DNA of 64,000 bases from assembly GCA_013398295.1 (NCBI GenBank), contig VZSF01006615.1, positions 62,001 through 126,000 of the forward strand, read 5' to 3'. This document shows positions 49,420 to 62,087 of the stretch, piece by piece (within the stretch, counting starts at the first letter, position 1; each line of letters begins with the position of its first letter). The notes below the pieces were generated by a model, which worked only from the letters and a program-made list of their open reading frames with translations, was not told the DNA's origin and did no database searches. The translations under genes were made by a program, and so were the position numbers. The stretch is from Chionis minor (taxonomy: Eukaryota; Chordata; Aves; Charadriiformes; Chionididae).

Positions 49420-50336
49420 TTCACTCAGCAGTTCTAAGTTGCATTCTGTCCCTGAGGGTGGAAGAGAGATTTGTCTCTCTCCAGCGTAGCATGCTTCATA
49501 TATTTATTCCAGGAGATTTTTACATTCAGGCATCAAAATAGTGTGGACTTAGAGATTTGCAGAACTTTCACGTCTATTACGAGGAGCAGATCAAGATTTC
49601 CTGGTGTAGTATAAGGAGTCTGTCTAGTCCCTCAACACCCTGCACCTGACACGAGGGCTTTTATCTGTCCTGTTTCTCTGCCATGTGCTAGAGACTGGAT
49701 TCCACACTGTTTTTCAGTGTCTAAGTGGATTTAACCTGGCAGTTTTCCGATTGCTCAGGCTTGAAGGTCTAGTGTCCAACCTGGCTGTTAAACAACTATG
49801 CCTAACTGACTCAGAGCTTATTGTTCATGACCACAGCTACCAGAGAGGCCATCGCATCCTACATCTTCAGGGCATAGATTTGGATTCACACCAGACCCCA
49901 CATCCCTTGAAACTCCTTCAAGCACCATGAGCAGCTAATAGACTTGGACACTGGTACTGCTCTGCAACACCTAGAGATGATTCAACTCTTTTCCCCAAAG
50001 TGAGACAAGATGAAAACTGGAAAAGAAAAATTTTTCATGGAATTAAATGTTCCTAGGAATTTTTATTTAGAAACGGGAAACTACTTCATTCTTGTAATTT
50101 CAACTCAGGCCAGTTAGTGTTCCCTAATTTAAAGGTTTGTCTTTCTGATGCAAAATTAAACCAAAATAGACATTTTATTCACCACTCATCCCCACCAGAA
50201 GAAATAATGATAGTAAATTAATCCCTGTGTTCTGGGCAAACATGGGTGCTTTCAATATTAGAATTTACCAGATTGCCTTTTTAAATACCTTTCATAGCCC
50301 TGTATTTTGTTATACAGCTAAGCAAGCACTAGGGGG

Positions 50337-50354
50337 AAAAAAAAAAAAAAAAAA
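50337..50354. repeat. A18 homopolymer
   Basis: Eighteen A follow five G. No SINE, LINE end or retrocopy is recognisable immediately upstream, so this is treated as a simple homopolymer and not a retroposon tail. Confidence 0.9.
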
Positions 50355-50719
50355 GTCAAGTTTCCTAATGCAAGAAGGAAAGAAAATGGGGCTGACTAGA
50401 AAAGCTGCTGAGAAGAATATTAATGCAGCATGACACCCCTTTTGCCCAAGAAAAAAGATAGATGTATGTGAGAGAGAGAAGCAATAAAGGGTCAGTAATA
50501 AAAGAAATATATCACTTGTAGAATTGACTAGGCTTTACTTGAGATTTATAATCCATTCTAACTGTAGTAATTTGTGACTCCTGGAGACAGACTGCCTATT
50601 AGACATGATATTTTTGTAGGGCACCACCCAGGAATAAAATACATGAAATACGTGAGCTAACTTGCTCTTCTTTGTGTTATTTTAAATAATACTCTTTGTA
50701 CCAAATTTTTTTATTTAAT

Positions 50720-50860
50720 GCCATTAACAACCAGACAAGGGATGACAAAAGCAGACAGAAGGGGTTAAGTGACTTGCCCCAAAATTACACAGCGAGTCAG
50801 CAAAAGAATTTGCCTGATTCCTTAAGTCTCCTAATTTCTACACTCAGCCTAATACATCAT
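50720..50860 (-). repeat. MIR-type SINE fossil (minus strand)
   Basis: The plus strand contains GGGGTTAAGTGACTTGCCCC, then AAAATTACACAGCGAGTCAG and a degraded continuation to 'tgcctgattcc'. This is the reverse complement of the MIR core, the best-preserved part of that SINE. It is the clearest of the MIR matches in the window. Confidence 0.8.
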
Positions 50861-51236
50861 AGCTTCCAAGTGTCTTTATAACTTTCTTGCATCGACAGAT
50901 CCGTGCAGTCCTACCTTGTATATCACAGAAGACTCCACTCTTATTCTCTGAGGCGCTCAGGAGAGTTAGGTGCTTCTCAAAATCTTGGTATTAAGTTTCA
51001 ATAATTGATCCAGCACAGCCCATCACAGTTAACATGGCAAGACCACAGCATGGGGTGATACCGGACTATAAACTCTGAGGAGGTTAACAGCAGCACGGCA
51101 CGATTTTCATTACCCGTCGGATGGACAGGGCTATGCTTAGAGATCTATGGGCTTCAAGCAGTGAAGGGTACTCTGCAAGAACTCTTGCACAGCTCTCTCT
51201 TGTCAAGGTTGTGATTTCCTGATATAATGAATCAAA
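50861..51236. other. unique noncoding stretch, no gene seen
   Basis: Nothing recognisable. The stretch has slightly higher GC than average and no open frame of note. Confidence 0.5.
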
Positions 51237-51316
51237 GCTTCAGCTGATATAAATCGCCAGAATACCAGCAACTGCCCTAAAGCTGTGCTGATTTACAACA
51301 GCAGAAATTAGATCCA
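51237..51316. repeat. fold-back repeat, type A copy 2
   Basis: The left arm GCTTCAGCTGATATAAATCG (51237-51256) and the right arm GCTGATTTACAACAGCAGAA followed by ATTAGATCC (51287-51315) are diverged reverse complements. It shares its arm sequence and overall size with the element at 36624-36712, and the right arm here is closer to the remembered 'ctgatttacaccagc..aggatc' form. Two independently placed copies with the same dyad plan support a real repeat family. Confidence 0.62.
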
Positions 51317-52362
51317 CTGACTATAGGGAAACTATTTGCAGAGTATGGAGCCCTTTGACATAACTAAAGGCATATTTAATACCTGAGCACGTGGCATGTT
51401 TATTAGCCTGGACTCAGTGCTATGTTAATATAGCAACAACTTCTGGTAAGCTCAGGCTGAGGTAGAGCAAGCTTATATCCTCTTAGAACTTCTAGAGGTC
51501 AGACTTTTGGCTCTACAATATGGTAGGTACATGTTCTCTAAGTCTGTCAGAAGAATCTTTTAAAGCTCAATTTCACTACGTACTCATAGGCCTGAGTAGC
51601 CATATAGTCTGACTTTAATAAGAGAATAAACAAATAAAATGGGAGTGAAAGAGCAGGGAGATTTCACAATTTCCAGTAAATGCTAAAATTTAATTCCTTG
51701 GTATAATTCATATCATCCTGCATGAATAAAAGTGGCTGCATGAAACCATTGCCTTCATGTAGGATTTGAAAAGGAAGAGTTTAAAGGATCTGCTACGTGA
51801 TGGAATTTGAGGGGGTTGGGTGGATGGGGTTTTCTTCTTATCCTTCTCTCTTTACCTCTCAGTTGTTTGACCAAATTTTTTATAATAACCCTTGTTTTGG
51901 TCTTCCCCTTGGCTCAGAGGAAAGGATGTCTTGCCTTGTTAAAGAGTAATTAGGATGTTCTATTAATCATTTCACTAATAGGAACGAACCATAAGTGATT
52001 CTTGAGGGTTTTGAAAGAAGGAAAGGTGGAATAATAATCCCCTATGGATATCACTTTTTTTCTGCGTTCTGTGGGACTATTATTTAATTAAGGAACCCTG
52101 TACTTTTGTTTCTGGTCAATGTGCATAAATTAAGGTGATTAAATTAATTAAATTCAAAGTATTGCACTAGTTGAAATGACAGTTCCACTCTTGCGAACTG
52201 AAAGTAGAAATCTGCTAAAAATAGAAATCAGTCATAAATTTTTCTTCTATCATGTTAGCAGCTTCCCATACCAACATTTTTTCTATAGGATCTTTGTTTT
52301 CTTTGAAAGCTAGACTTTTGCACATTTTGCCTGCCCAACAAATACAGCTTGCAGGGAGTTAA

Positions 52363-52393
52363 TTATTTTAAAAGAACATTTGCTTTAAAATAA
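52363..52393. repeat. perfect 10-bp AT inverted repeat
   Basis: TTATTTTAAA (52363-52372) and TTTAAAATAA (52384-52393) are exact reverse complements around an 11-base loop. A perfect 10-bp dyad is uncommon, although AT-only arms raise the chance rate. It lies 32 bp before the C/EBP palindrome. Confidence 0.85.
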
Positions 52394-52424
52394 CTGTTTC
52401 TTACACAATCTTCCCTCCCACTGT

Positions 52425-52434
52425 ATTGCGCAAT
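52425..52434. promoter_or_regulatory. perfect C/EBP palindrome
   Basis: ATTGCGCAAT is the ideal symmetric C/EBP dimer site. It contains GCGC in a CpG-poor window, so mutation pressure should have destroyed it unless it was retained or is young. No promoter or gene is nearby; if used, it would act as a distal element. Confidence 0.4.
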
Positions 52435-53317
52435 CTAAAGGATTTCATAGAGGATGACACTTATAAAAGTATTGAAATTGCATACAACCCCTAGGGACCA
52501 GGATGACAAAGACACAATTTAACTTGGTGTTTAGGGCTATGGGGAATTTCTCAAAAAAAAAAAAAGCAGAACTATAGAACGTAATTTGAAAGCACCATAA
52601 CAAATGCAATTTAGCTGATACTGATGTGATGTGCAATTATATAAAGCTTCTAGAGGACCCAATTAAAATCTACCTTAATTTCTTTCAGGAGTTTTGGGAG
52701 ATCGTATATTTGGGATCTACAAATTCCTGGCTATTTCTATACTAGAGGATTAAGAAGGGGCTCATGAAAAGAGTTAAGCACAGGAAACTGCAGTCTGTGG
52801 CAATTCGGCTTTCTGGCAGCCTGTTAGTCTGGCTGCAGCTTGGTCGCTGTGCTAGTCCATGTGTTGCATGCAAACAATGTGGATGTCAGATGAGTCTGGA
52901 CTTGAAAACAGGTTCAGAACTGGCCAGTTTGAAACAAACAATGTTGATACACACACAGATGGATGTCATGATGATTATTATGTCAATTTTTCACAGAAAA
53001 ACTACCATTGTAAGTGCCTAAATTCCTCCAAAATAAGCATTTTGGTGATTCTCATGAAATTTTCTCCAGATGGTCAAATATTTAATGAATCATGCAAGGT
53101 TGCTTAAAAAAAAGGTGAGAAATTCAAGGCACTGAATTCATGCTTTTGCATGAAATCCAGAATAAGTTTACAGAAGGAACTTTATTAATCTGAGTCTGTG
53201 TAAAAAAGATCAATTAATCCAAATGGAAACTGGTCCCATTCTCAGAGCCTACTGAAAGAGATTGAAATACATCAATTGACTTTACTAGGCTTTGACATTT
53301 GTTCCTAAATCACAAAT

Positions 53318-53405
53318 AACCCACAGTTACAAAACAGTTAGGTGGCAAAATCAAGAATGGAACCCCCAAAGCCTTTGTCATGCTCCATTGTGCTAATCAG
53401 TAGAT
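53318..53405 (-). repeat. probable MIR-type SINE fossil (minus strand)
   Basis: The string AGTTACAAAACAGTTAGGTG then GCAAAATCAAGAATGGAACC matches the reverse-complement MIR segment 'aaggtcacacagctagtaggtggcagagc.ggaa..gaaccc' in order and spacing, followed by degraded sequence equivalent to the 'ccaaagcccatgctctt' part. Divergence is high. Confidence 0.55.
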
Positions 53406-54480
53406 AGCATTGCTTCATATCAACAACAGCTGGTTTTTGGGAGCATTTCTATTGAAATTTACATAAAGAGATAGGTTTACACTTTCAGTGAACACAATTC
53501 AGGCTCTAGACCCAGAAACAGTTGTCAGAGTTGCCATAAATATCTTCTCAAGGAGCAATGTGCACCTTAAAATATAAGGGAGTTCTACTTATGGTCCACG
53601 CAGTCCTTTTCTCTTGGAAACTTATAATGACCAGTGATAGTTAATTAAAGATTTTTAATCTCCACTGCATTTATGGATAAAAATGAAACTGTGAAATTCC
53701 TTCAGATCACCTGTGTTTATACTGAATCTTCAAGGAGGAGCTGTCAAAACTACTATCATGTCATTGTATGGAGTTAAACTCCGCTGTGAGACTCAAAATT
53801 TAAGCAGTGGCCCAAGTTTGGGAAAAATCAAGAAAAAAAATTTGAAGCCAGGACAGGATTCATCAGGCCAGAGGCAGTGGGGAAATACAAAACCGTGAAA
53901 GAGGTATGCATTTCAAGAGACAGCCCAAATGCCAATATAAGCAGCATTTAATCTGGGATCAATGATGAACACTAGTGTGTGAGAAAAGGTGTTAGTAAGC
54001 ACCAGCAAAAGGTAAAAACTGATCTTTAAAATATCTTTTAGCAGAGCTGACTCCAAACCATTCTCCTCCTCAATTCTTTTTCATTTTTATTACATTTTAT
54101 GAACAAAGAGCAACAAATGGCTTATTTTAGTTCTGTGGCAAGTGAAAAAAATAACCATTTTTTTCCTTAGCTGTCAAATATCTCAGGAGTGTATATATGG
54201 ACAGGAAAACAGTATATCCCCAGGGAGAAAAGCATTTTCCTAAAGATTACAGTAAAGAAGACATCAAACATGAATCCAAGGTAAATATGTCTTTATCGGT
54301 TATAAGGTCTTGCTCATGCCATCAGGCTGAAAGAGGACGCCATTTGCCATTGCCAGTCTCCTGCTCATTAGAGATCAAGCAGCTGTTGGTGCTGGCATCA
54401 AACATATGAGAATGAGAATTGGCTATTTGGCTCATTTGAGCTCATGTATATTAATACCTTGTTTCCAGAGAGCAAAATTT
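53406..54480. other. unique noncoding stretch, no gene seen
   Basis: No gene or repeat recognised apart from the flanking fossils. The frames at 53713-53898 and 54197-54409 lack domains. Confidence 0.5.
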
Positions 54481-54990
54481 AGGTGCTTCTTGAAAATGCC
54501 CTGGGTGTCATCACCTCCTAAACCTTGTCAGGTAGTTTCCTCCAAACATTTATTACTTTCAGACAGAAAAGATGCTCCCCCATGTCTTTATTTCAATTTA
54601 AATTCCATTTGTGCTCTTTTGTCAAATTTTCTGCATTGAGTTATGAATAATGCTGACATTAGCTCTACCATTATAGAGTTTGAGCTCTTTAATTAGATTC
54701 CCGTATTCAACTTTTTTTCTGAGGTTAGGGTTTTAAACTAGCCCGCATAACTCATTCTTTTAAAGCTGAAGGCAACAAAGTCAATGCTTTACTCTCATGT
54801 TCCTCTCTTTTCAAATGCCGTAATATTCTTTCCAATGCAATGACTGGAATTTGACTGCTTTGACTGAGGGCTGACCACCCATTGTCCAATGACAGATATG
54901 CACACTACAGAATTTCCCCCACGATTCAGCCAAGTATTTGATTTGCTCTTTTATTTGTCTCACTTTGGATATGCGTACTACACTATATCC
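54481..54990 (-). mobile_element. ancient CR1 LINE fossil (minus strand)
   Basis: Read on the plus strand, blocks follow the order of a reverse-complemented CR1 ORF2 end. 'cttcttgaaaatgccctgggtgtcatcacctcctaaacc' at 54487-54525 corresponds to the region that in CR1 reads 'ctcttaaaaatctc..ttccacaacctcc'. 'aggtagtttcctccaaacattta' at 54530-54552 and 'caatttaaattccatttgtgctcttttgtc' at 54593-54622 correspond to the 'aatttaagcccattgcttcttgtcc' block. 'ttgagctctttaattagattcccgtattcaac' follows at 54680-54711, and 'actggaatttgactgctttgactgagggctgacc' at 54842-54875 corresponds to 'actggacacagtactccagctgaggcctaa'. The inner end is uncertain and may reach about 55120. Many indels leave no usable frame. 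It is a deeply diverged insertion. Confidence 0.65.
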
Positions 54991-57156
54991 TCATTTATGC
55001 ATGCCTAAAAGCCAACTCTGATCTCAGGACATCCTTTTCTATTGCTCTCACAATCCACAATGGTTTTACATCATGCAGAATTTGAACTCTTGGATTTGTT
55101 CTGTTCCTTTTGCTTTCCTCATCACTTCTGTCTCTCCTATATATAAACAGCCACCTTAAGAATCCTCACCTATGTTGCAAGGAAAGAGAAGTGCCAGGAA
55201 CTATCACAGTGTGTCTGGGTCTTTTAAATTAGTTAGAACCAGCTGCAGTTTGAGCAGTACCAATAAAGATTCTCCTTATGTACATATCATCAAGTAGGGA
55301 GTCTTGTAAAGGACCCAATTACAAGTTCATCTTTAAAATATGCAAGTACTGTTGCTGCCATCTGGCAAACTGAGGTTAGGTATTGAAGTACTATGGGCTA
55401 AGAAAGAAAGAACAATTTCTGAAAGGGCGACTCTCCACTTCTGTGTTCTCAGCTTTACCCGCTTGAAAATAGCGCATCTGTGAAAATACAAGTCTCATTT
55501 GCTGTATGTGCTGTCTCAGTTCCCAGTATGTATTCATTGTTGCCATTGCTTCTGTATTTTTTCCTGGACGTGAATTTTTGAAGCTCATAGAACAAATCGT
55601 TCCTGTCATAGGAAACTTTCTCAAGGACACCTTAAGATGTAGACAGTAAGACACATTCGTGTCTCAGTGTGCTGGGAGTAATGCATGAAAATCTCTTTTT
55701 ATGGAGAATATAACCGAGTCATTTAACTAGTCTGTCCATAAGCTCTGGTAGGCAAGACATTCCTCTACACTATTAACCCCCTAGTGGTTTATATCTTGGT
55801 AAGTGATGCTAAGACAAGATAATGTCCAGCCTGTAAAAGATTTGATGATAATGATTCTAAATGATGGGTATGGAGAACAAACTCCTTAGGCTATTTTCTA
55901 AGTTTTAAAAAGATATAGGAGGGGGAGAGAGGGATGGATAAACTATACTATCCATTGTTTTTTATAATATCAAAATCACTGAAGAGATATGGATTCAGTA
56001 TGCAGGAAAGATGCCATACCAAAAATCAATTGCAGTATATTGTCTATTTCAAAGCGACTTCTGAAGCAGAAATTAATTTTCCATTTCGATTAAGAGGATG
56101 CCTGACAGTTTGAGAGAAAGGAAAAAACACAGTGTAAAATGATATGCTAAATCCCTCCAAACAGGCATTAACAATAATGACAAGGGACAAGCCACAGTTC
56201 TGGCAGAAGCAAGACAGCGGAAAGTGTGGCGTCACCCCTTCAGTGACTGCTGCCTATAGGATGGATGTTCAAAGTGGTGACACAAACCAAAACCGGCAAG
56301 TCCAGTCCCTTTGGCAGCTTGAAAAGCCAGGTGGAAAAGCAGAGTCTATCCGTGTCCAGAAGCCTCAATATGTAAATCCATTTGTATTCATTACAACCTA
56401 ATCCTGCTTCTTACCTGCAGGACACATGGCAGGAAAGGAAATAAATACATCAAGGAGGAACAAAAGCCAGGATGTGATTTCTCTCTGAGGAAAGGGATGA
56501 TGGGCTAAACTCCCTTTTTGTGACACTGAATGGAACTGTAGCAGCATCTCCATAATTGTACTCACTTGCAGAACAGCTGAATTTGGCTCTTCACATATAA
56601 ATAGAGCCAAATAATCAGGTGTTACCTGTCTTCAATGCAAGCCACAGGAGACATTTATTTGGAGGAACATTCTGAGGAGCAATCATGAGAAGACTAAACA
56701 GAGGAAACCTGAGCTGAAAAAGTGCTGTTAGATAGGCAAATTACTGTGAAGAAGCTGGGTGCTTATCTCCCTTCAGCATCCAAGAAACTCTGTCCCTATG
56801 TCTTGATTAGTTTGGAGAGAAGCGCATGCGTCTGCTCCTTGCAACGCATCCTGGAATATACGTAAAAGAAGAGGAAGACACTTCTAATGTGAGAGCATGT
56901 ATTCCAGTTTCACATCCTCACCAAGCTAGAGAGGGATGTATCCTGTAATATTTAGCCAGGATTTATACACGCTTTTAAGCACAAAATATAAACTGGCATT
57001 GAAATCGCACCCAAGTGATGGCAAGATGGAGAAAAAGAAAGCAAGTGCAGCTCCTCAACAGTGAAAGGAAGGAGAGAGACGGCCTCAGAATAGGTGGAAA
57101 GGTAGATGGAAGTCAGCCCTCACTTTGCTGTTCGCTTTGCCATTCACCTTGCCTTG

Positions 57157-57229
57157 TCTTTCTCTTTCCTTTCCCCCTTTCCCCTTCCTCTTTTCCCCCT
57201 TCCCTCCTTTCTCCCTTCCCTTCCTTTTC
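57157..57229 (+). repeat. 73-nt uninterrupted homopyrimidine tract
   Basis: All bases are C or T over 73 positions. The opposite strand is purely purine. Such tracts can form intramolecular triplexes (H-DNA), especially where mirror symmetry exists; TTTCCCC-type words recur on both sides of the centre. It can also mimic a splice-acceptor polypyrimidine tract, but no exon follows. Confidence 0.95.
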
Positions 57230-60200
57230 AAAATATTCGTGACCACACAGCTGAATTTCAACTGCTATGCTGTAAGTCCTCTAAACCTCACCATTTCATT
57301 TTTGTTGTGTAACATGTGCACTGTTGATTTGATGTTGAACATTGCTTGCAGTAGACTGTGTAATGATTTAATGCATCTGCTCACAGCAACTCCTTATACT
57401 GTGTGTCATTTCCTTGTAAAGGATTTGTGGGTGGACCACAGAAAAAAAGGCCTTTTATTTTACTTTGTGATGGCGACTGCACACAGCATGGGAAGACCAC
57501 TGCAACGCCTTTGAGAGGAAACCAATACAGCCAGCAGGGACCCTGCAGCGTATGCAGAAGGAGGTGTCTGAGAAAAGGAGACTCAAAACAAGCTTTAGAC
57601 GCAGTGGAAAGAAAAAAAAAATCTCAAGGTATGAAAGAAAAGTGTATTCAGATTGTGGCAGCCCAGGAAGCTACTTGAGATTGCTGGGCTGAGAGCAAAC
57701 CTGAAGAGAAGGGCAGCTGCTGCAAAGCCACAAGGTACTTATGTAGGAGGATGAGTTGTTTACATTGCTACTCTGTCTCACTTAGAAATTTTCTCTATTT
57801 TTAAACACTTATGATTCTAGGTTCTCTTCTAATCAGACCCAGCTCTAGAATTTGTAAAGCCTTTTGGTGTTCTTGGTACACTTGCTTGAAGGACAAGAGG
57901 CAAAGAGATCCAAGGTAGAGCCCATCCCTTCATGGCAGGTCATGAAATAAAACGAAACACGTTGTCTCAAGAGGTACAATTGGTTTACTTCCAGAATGAA
58001 CTTCCTTCCTGTCACAAGCTCCTTGGTATAAGGTAATAAAAATACATGTGAATTTGTCAGAGCTGAGTTGCCCCAGAGGCACATAGGTCTACCCTCAGCC
58101 CTGGGCATGTGCCATGCGAACCCCAGCCCGGGGCCATTCTGGAGCCTTCTGTCTGTCTCGAATTAGCACAGCACTGGTAGCTCATTCACAGCTTCTCTAA
58201 TCAATCAGTTATGCACATAGTCCTTGTGTATCCAGGCACGTCATATTTGAAAGTATAATTGCCACTGCAAGACAACCAAACTAGAAACATTAACAAATCT
58301 TGTTTTTTCACATCCCCCTTCCAATGGGGAATCTGAATAATTTAGTATGGGCTGGCAGCTTTTGATTACATTTTTGCACCTTTTAAAATTGTCTAAATGA
58401 AAGTTTAAGTAATTTAAGCAGCCAGTGAAAATGACACATCTTTGTGTTCTACTTGCATAGGAAAGAACACTGAAAGTGTAAGGGTTTAGTAGCCACAAGT
58501 CAGATTCTCCAGCAGTTTTCTGCTAGGAGAGTGAAATACCTGACACTGCTCCTGGGTACAAGGAGGAAAACTACATGATGTGAGTGAGGATTGTAGGGCT
58601 CAGTCAACACAAAAAGAGAGTACTAATAATAACATAAAAATCATGGCAAGTTGGCTTTGTGTCAGTTTACTTTGTTGCTGGGTATACACAACATGCAGCC
58701 TAATGAAGAGTAAATTTCACGGGAAGACAGGATTCAGTTTGCAGGAGCATCTGTAGATTATGGGTTATTCAGACCTGAATCTATCCAAGGGATTGTAATT
58801 CCTGTAACTGGCATAGCCTTAAAAAGTCACATGCAAAATACCATGCAATGGGAGAAACTGCGGCTACCTCTCATCAACAAGCTGCATCCAACCCTGTTAG
58901 CTGCTAGTTTGGGCAGCAAGTTCATTAACAAGGGGGACTTGTCTTCTATCTCTGCAAAGCAGTATGGGGGTATATGGTATTAGATAAAGGAAATCTTTGT
59001 AATTAGTGTTTATAAAAGTCTAGACTGTGTATAAACTAGGCAGACATCTTGGGGATATTCAGCTAGGTTGGAAAGCTCATAAAAAGGTTTTTAAATTGTA
59101 GTTTTCTACCTTAATACCAAGAAGCAGATTTCCTTGTGGTATTTCTAATACACATTACTGAAAAGTTAATCTGACACTTTTTTTAAAAAACTTTTTTTTT
59201 TTTTTCCCTATATAGGAGACCCATTAAATAGCATGAACAAAGTGCTCACTTTAAGTGTACAGGGGAATTTCACCTTTCAGCTTCAAAACTCTTGGAATAG
59301 AGAGAAGTGCTAAGCAGCTCCCAAAAATAGGTCCATTGCCCTTCACAGAAGGAGGACGTAGAGGATTGTAAGAGAGTGAAAACTTGCAAGATCTCTGAGC
59401 AGTTTTAAACCTTTTCTTCCAGATTCATCTCACATTCCAGGAAGAATCTGGTTTGTATTTTATCTTCTTCACCAGGTCACACATCCGTAATACACAGTCT
59501 TGGGGATTTCTGTAATCTAAATTGTCCTTCTATTTAAAAGTGAAATGCACAATGTGATCAATATTTTTTACCCTCTTAGAAATGGAACTGTCCAAATACA
59601 AATAAATCATTTGTATGTGACAGGCCCAGAGCAAATGAGAAAAATATTCTCTTATACCCATTATGTCTAAAATTTACAGTTTTTAAGTGAATTTATGAAA
59701 ATGAAATAGTCACTTAAGACTACTAAAGGAGCTTGAGGAATACCTAGCATGCTTTGTCCTTGCTATTACCTATTGACTAACAATTGGAGAATTTTGAGTA
59801 TATAGGCTGAAAAAAACCCCCACAAACCTCTTATGTAAATCATATAGAATCAATACCTCCTACAACTGCAACATGAAACTAAATTGTGGGTAGAAGAAAG
59901 CCTGGGTAATTAGAAAATGGCAAAAGAAAGATACTGGCAATACACTCCAAGACATGCATAAGATGCTATTGAAAAATAAAGGCTAGAATCTGGATGTAAG
60001 TAAAAAAGTAAAAAGAAACTCATAAGGACTGGCTTTCATCTCGTTTTACTGAGGTCCCTACTCTTGACACAGTGATTTAATACTTGGTGTCAATATGGCC
60101 TTTCAAATTGCAGCTTCTTTATAATTTACCCTCTTAGAGCACCTTTCATTGAATGGTTTCAAGGACCATTATTGAAATGAGACTGTATAGTTATGCCTAT

Positions 60201-62087
60201 GCTATAAGGCAGTTAGCAATTTTTTTTAAATTTTTTTTTCTTGTTTCTTATTATTCTAACTAATTTATGGGCTCCTTTAAAATGTGAAAAGTGAAAGTAT
60301 TCAGTAAAAATTAGTATATTTTGCTAACGTGCTTTTTAAAAAAAAAGAAGTAACTGCAAAAGAAATCCCAACAACCACCAAAGGCAACAATCACAAAAAG
60401 TTATAGGAGAGAACCTTTTCAAACAGCCCAAAGAGTTATTCCCATTTAGTGCTACGTAAGGTCCTTCAAAATATAAATTACACACAAGATGTTAACCCTG
60501 GAAATCTAATTTAGTTATTACCTTTTTCTTATATAGAACAAATGAAAAGAAACAGAGAAGCACAGAAGAAATGAATCCATCAGAAGCTGAAGCATGTCAG
60601 CATGAAGCACTGACATTTCAACTCAATTTTGCAAATAAAAAGAATGTTTAGAGAAGGAAAGAATTTAGGAGTGAGCGATGAAGGAAAAGAGACATTCATT
60701 ACAAACGCCATCATGCAATGCCAGATCTGGTTAAGTACAGTATGTCACTCTTTCTAGAGTTAGGTGTTATTCAGTTTAAATTGAGCTGAGTTATGACAGC
60801 CATGAGTGGAATTTTTTATAGAGTGCCACAGAAATATAATCAGCCTCCAAAAATCTCTCGCTCATCTACCTACAAAGCAACACAGTGGAGTACTACATGT
60901 GGAGGCTGGGCAAGGCCATAATGATCTAAAGAACCACACTCCACAGTTCCTAGAGCATAGCTAACATGTCTTGGTGAACCGTCACAGATTTTGGTGGACA
61001 AATTTGTTCACTGACTCTGAATTTCAAAATGAACGTTTATTTTTTTCCAAAACACAATCATTCCAGCCTAACAAACTATCTTCAGGGTTCCTGGACCAAT
61101 GCATTTTTAAATCCCTCAGCTCCAAACACACTACAATGAAAGATTTGATGCACCTTGGCACCATGAGGGACCCACACACAGAGATCTTGTCTTGCTCCCA
61201 TTCGTGCTGTGCACATGGTGGTTGTGTCTACCACAGGCTCTGGCTTTTAAAACCAAACCTTGCAGCTTGACTCATAAAGCACTGACATGTCAGGAAAACA
61301 GGACAGAGATCACATGAGGCTGATGAATTTATAACTGCAATGGCTGTGTCCCTCTTCTCCCAAATATGTAAACTGTGGAGAGTTTCTGCATGCAGAATGT
61401 GATTACAAACTAGAGATGAAAGCTGAGCCTGCATGGATGATGTTTACTCACTGCAAGAAAAAAGCAATGGCTGGTAAAAGGGATGGTCCTGCGTGTTTAG
61501 TTTGCTTGGCTTTGGCAGAGTGTTCCTGTATGCGTTGCCTTTTGCCTGGAGTCCATTTTCTGAGACATATTGCAGAGTGACATCATTATGAATATCGGCA
61601 TTATTGCTGCTGAATTTCAGGTGATTCATTCCCACAAAATAGTGAGCATCATTCAACTAACTTTCAAAGTATTCCACAGCTCCTCAAAGAGACCGGCACA
61701 TCATATAGACCTTCTTCAGAGGACTCTCCTAGGCGCTACTCGGGAGTCTCCCCCGTGACAGATATTGCTGCAAACAGCAGCTGCTTTGCCTCTCCCTGTA
61801 TTGTCTTAGAGTGAAAAAAAGTGAAAGCTATGAATCAGTCTGCTATCATGAACCCAGGGATAATGAAACAAGGAATAATTAAGGTGCTAGAAGTACCATT
61901 TGGCACATATAAATTACAAGTAATTTTTGAACACCGGTTTTCCCAGCTCCATAAAAATTCTATTCTTCCCCAGTGAAATTAGGCCAGTATCGCAGCACAG
62001 AAACTGTGGAACAAGTTCTCAAAACAATCACATTCTACCCATGTTTCTGTTTTGACTTGGGAACAGCAAGGTTTTTGATGGAAGAAT

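Larger units (their letters stand above)
47937..50719. other. unique noncoding stretch, no gene seen
   Basis: No gene. Contains an A18 run at 50337-50354 and two TAATTA sites spaced by one helical turn at 49404-49419. The frame at 49685-49930 has no domain. Confidence 0.5.
51317..53317. other. unique noncoding stretch with possible regulatory sites
   Basis: No gene. The part from about 52080 to 52480 is repeat-free and motif-rich: TAATTA at 52085-52090 and 52145-52150, a perfect 10-bp inverted repeat at 52363-52393, and a C/EBP palindrome at 52425-52434. Short frames around 52764-53107 have no domains. Confidence 0.45.

Noticed and set aside
50337..50354. A18 run as a possible retroposon or processed-pseudogene tail
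   Set aside because: No element or gene-like sequence ends there, and no target-site duplication is visible.
57125..57514. 129-codon plus-strand frame
   Set aside because: Much of it translates the 73-nt pyrimidine tract, which cannot contain stop codons; its length is an artefact.
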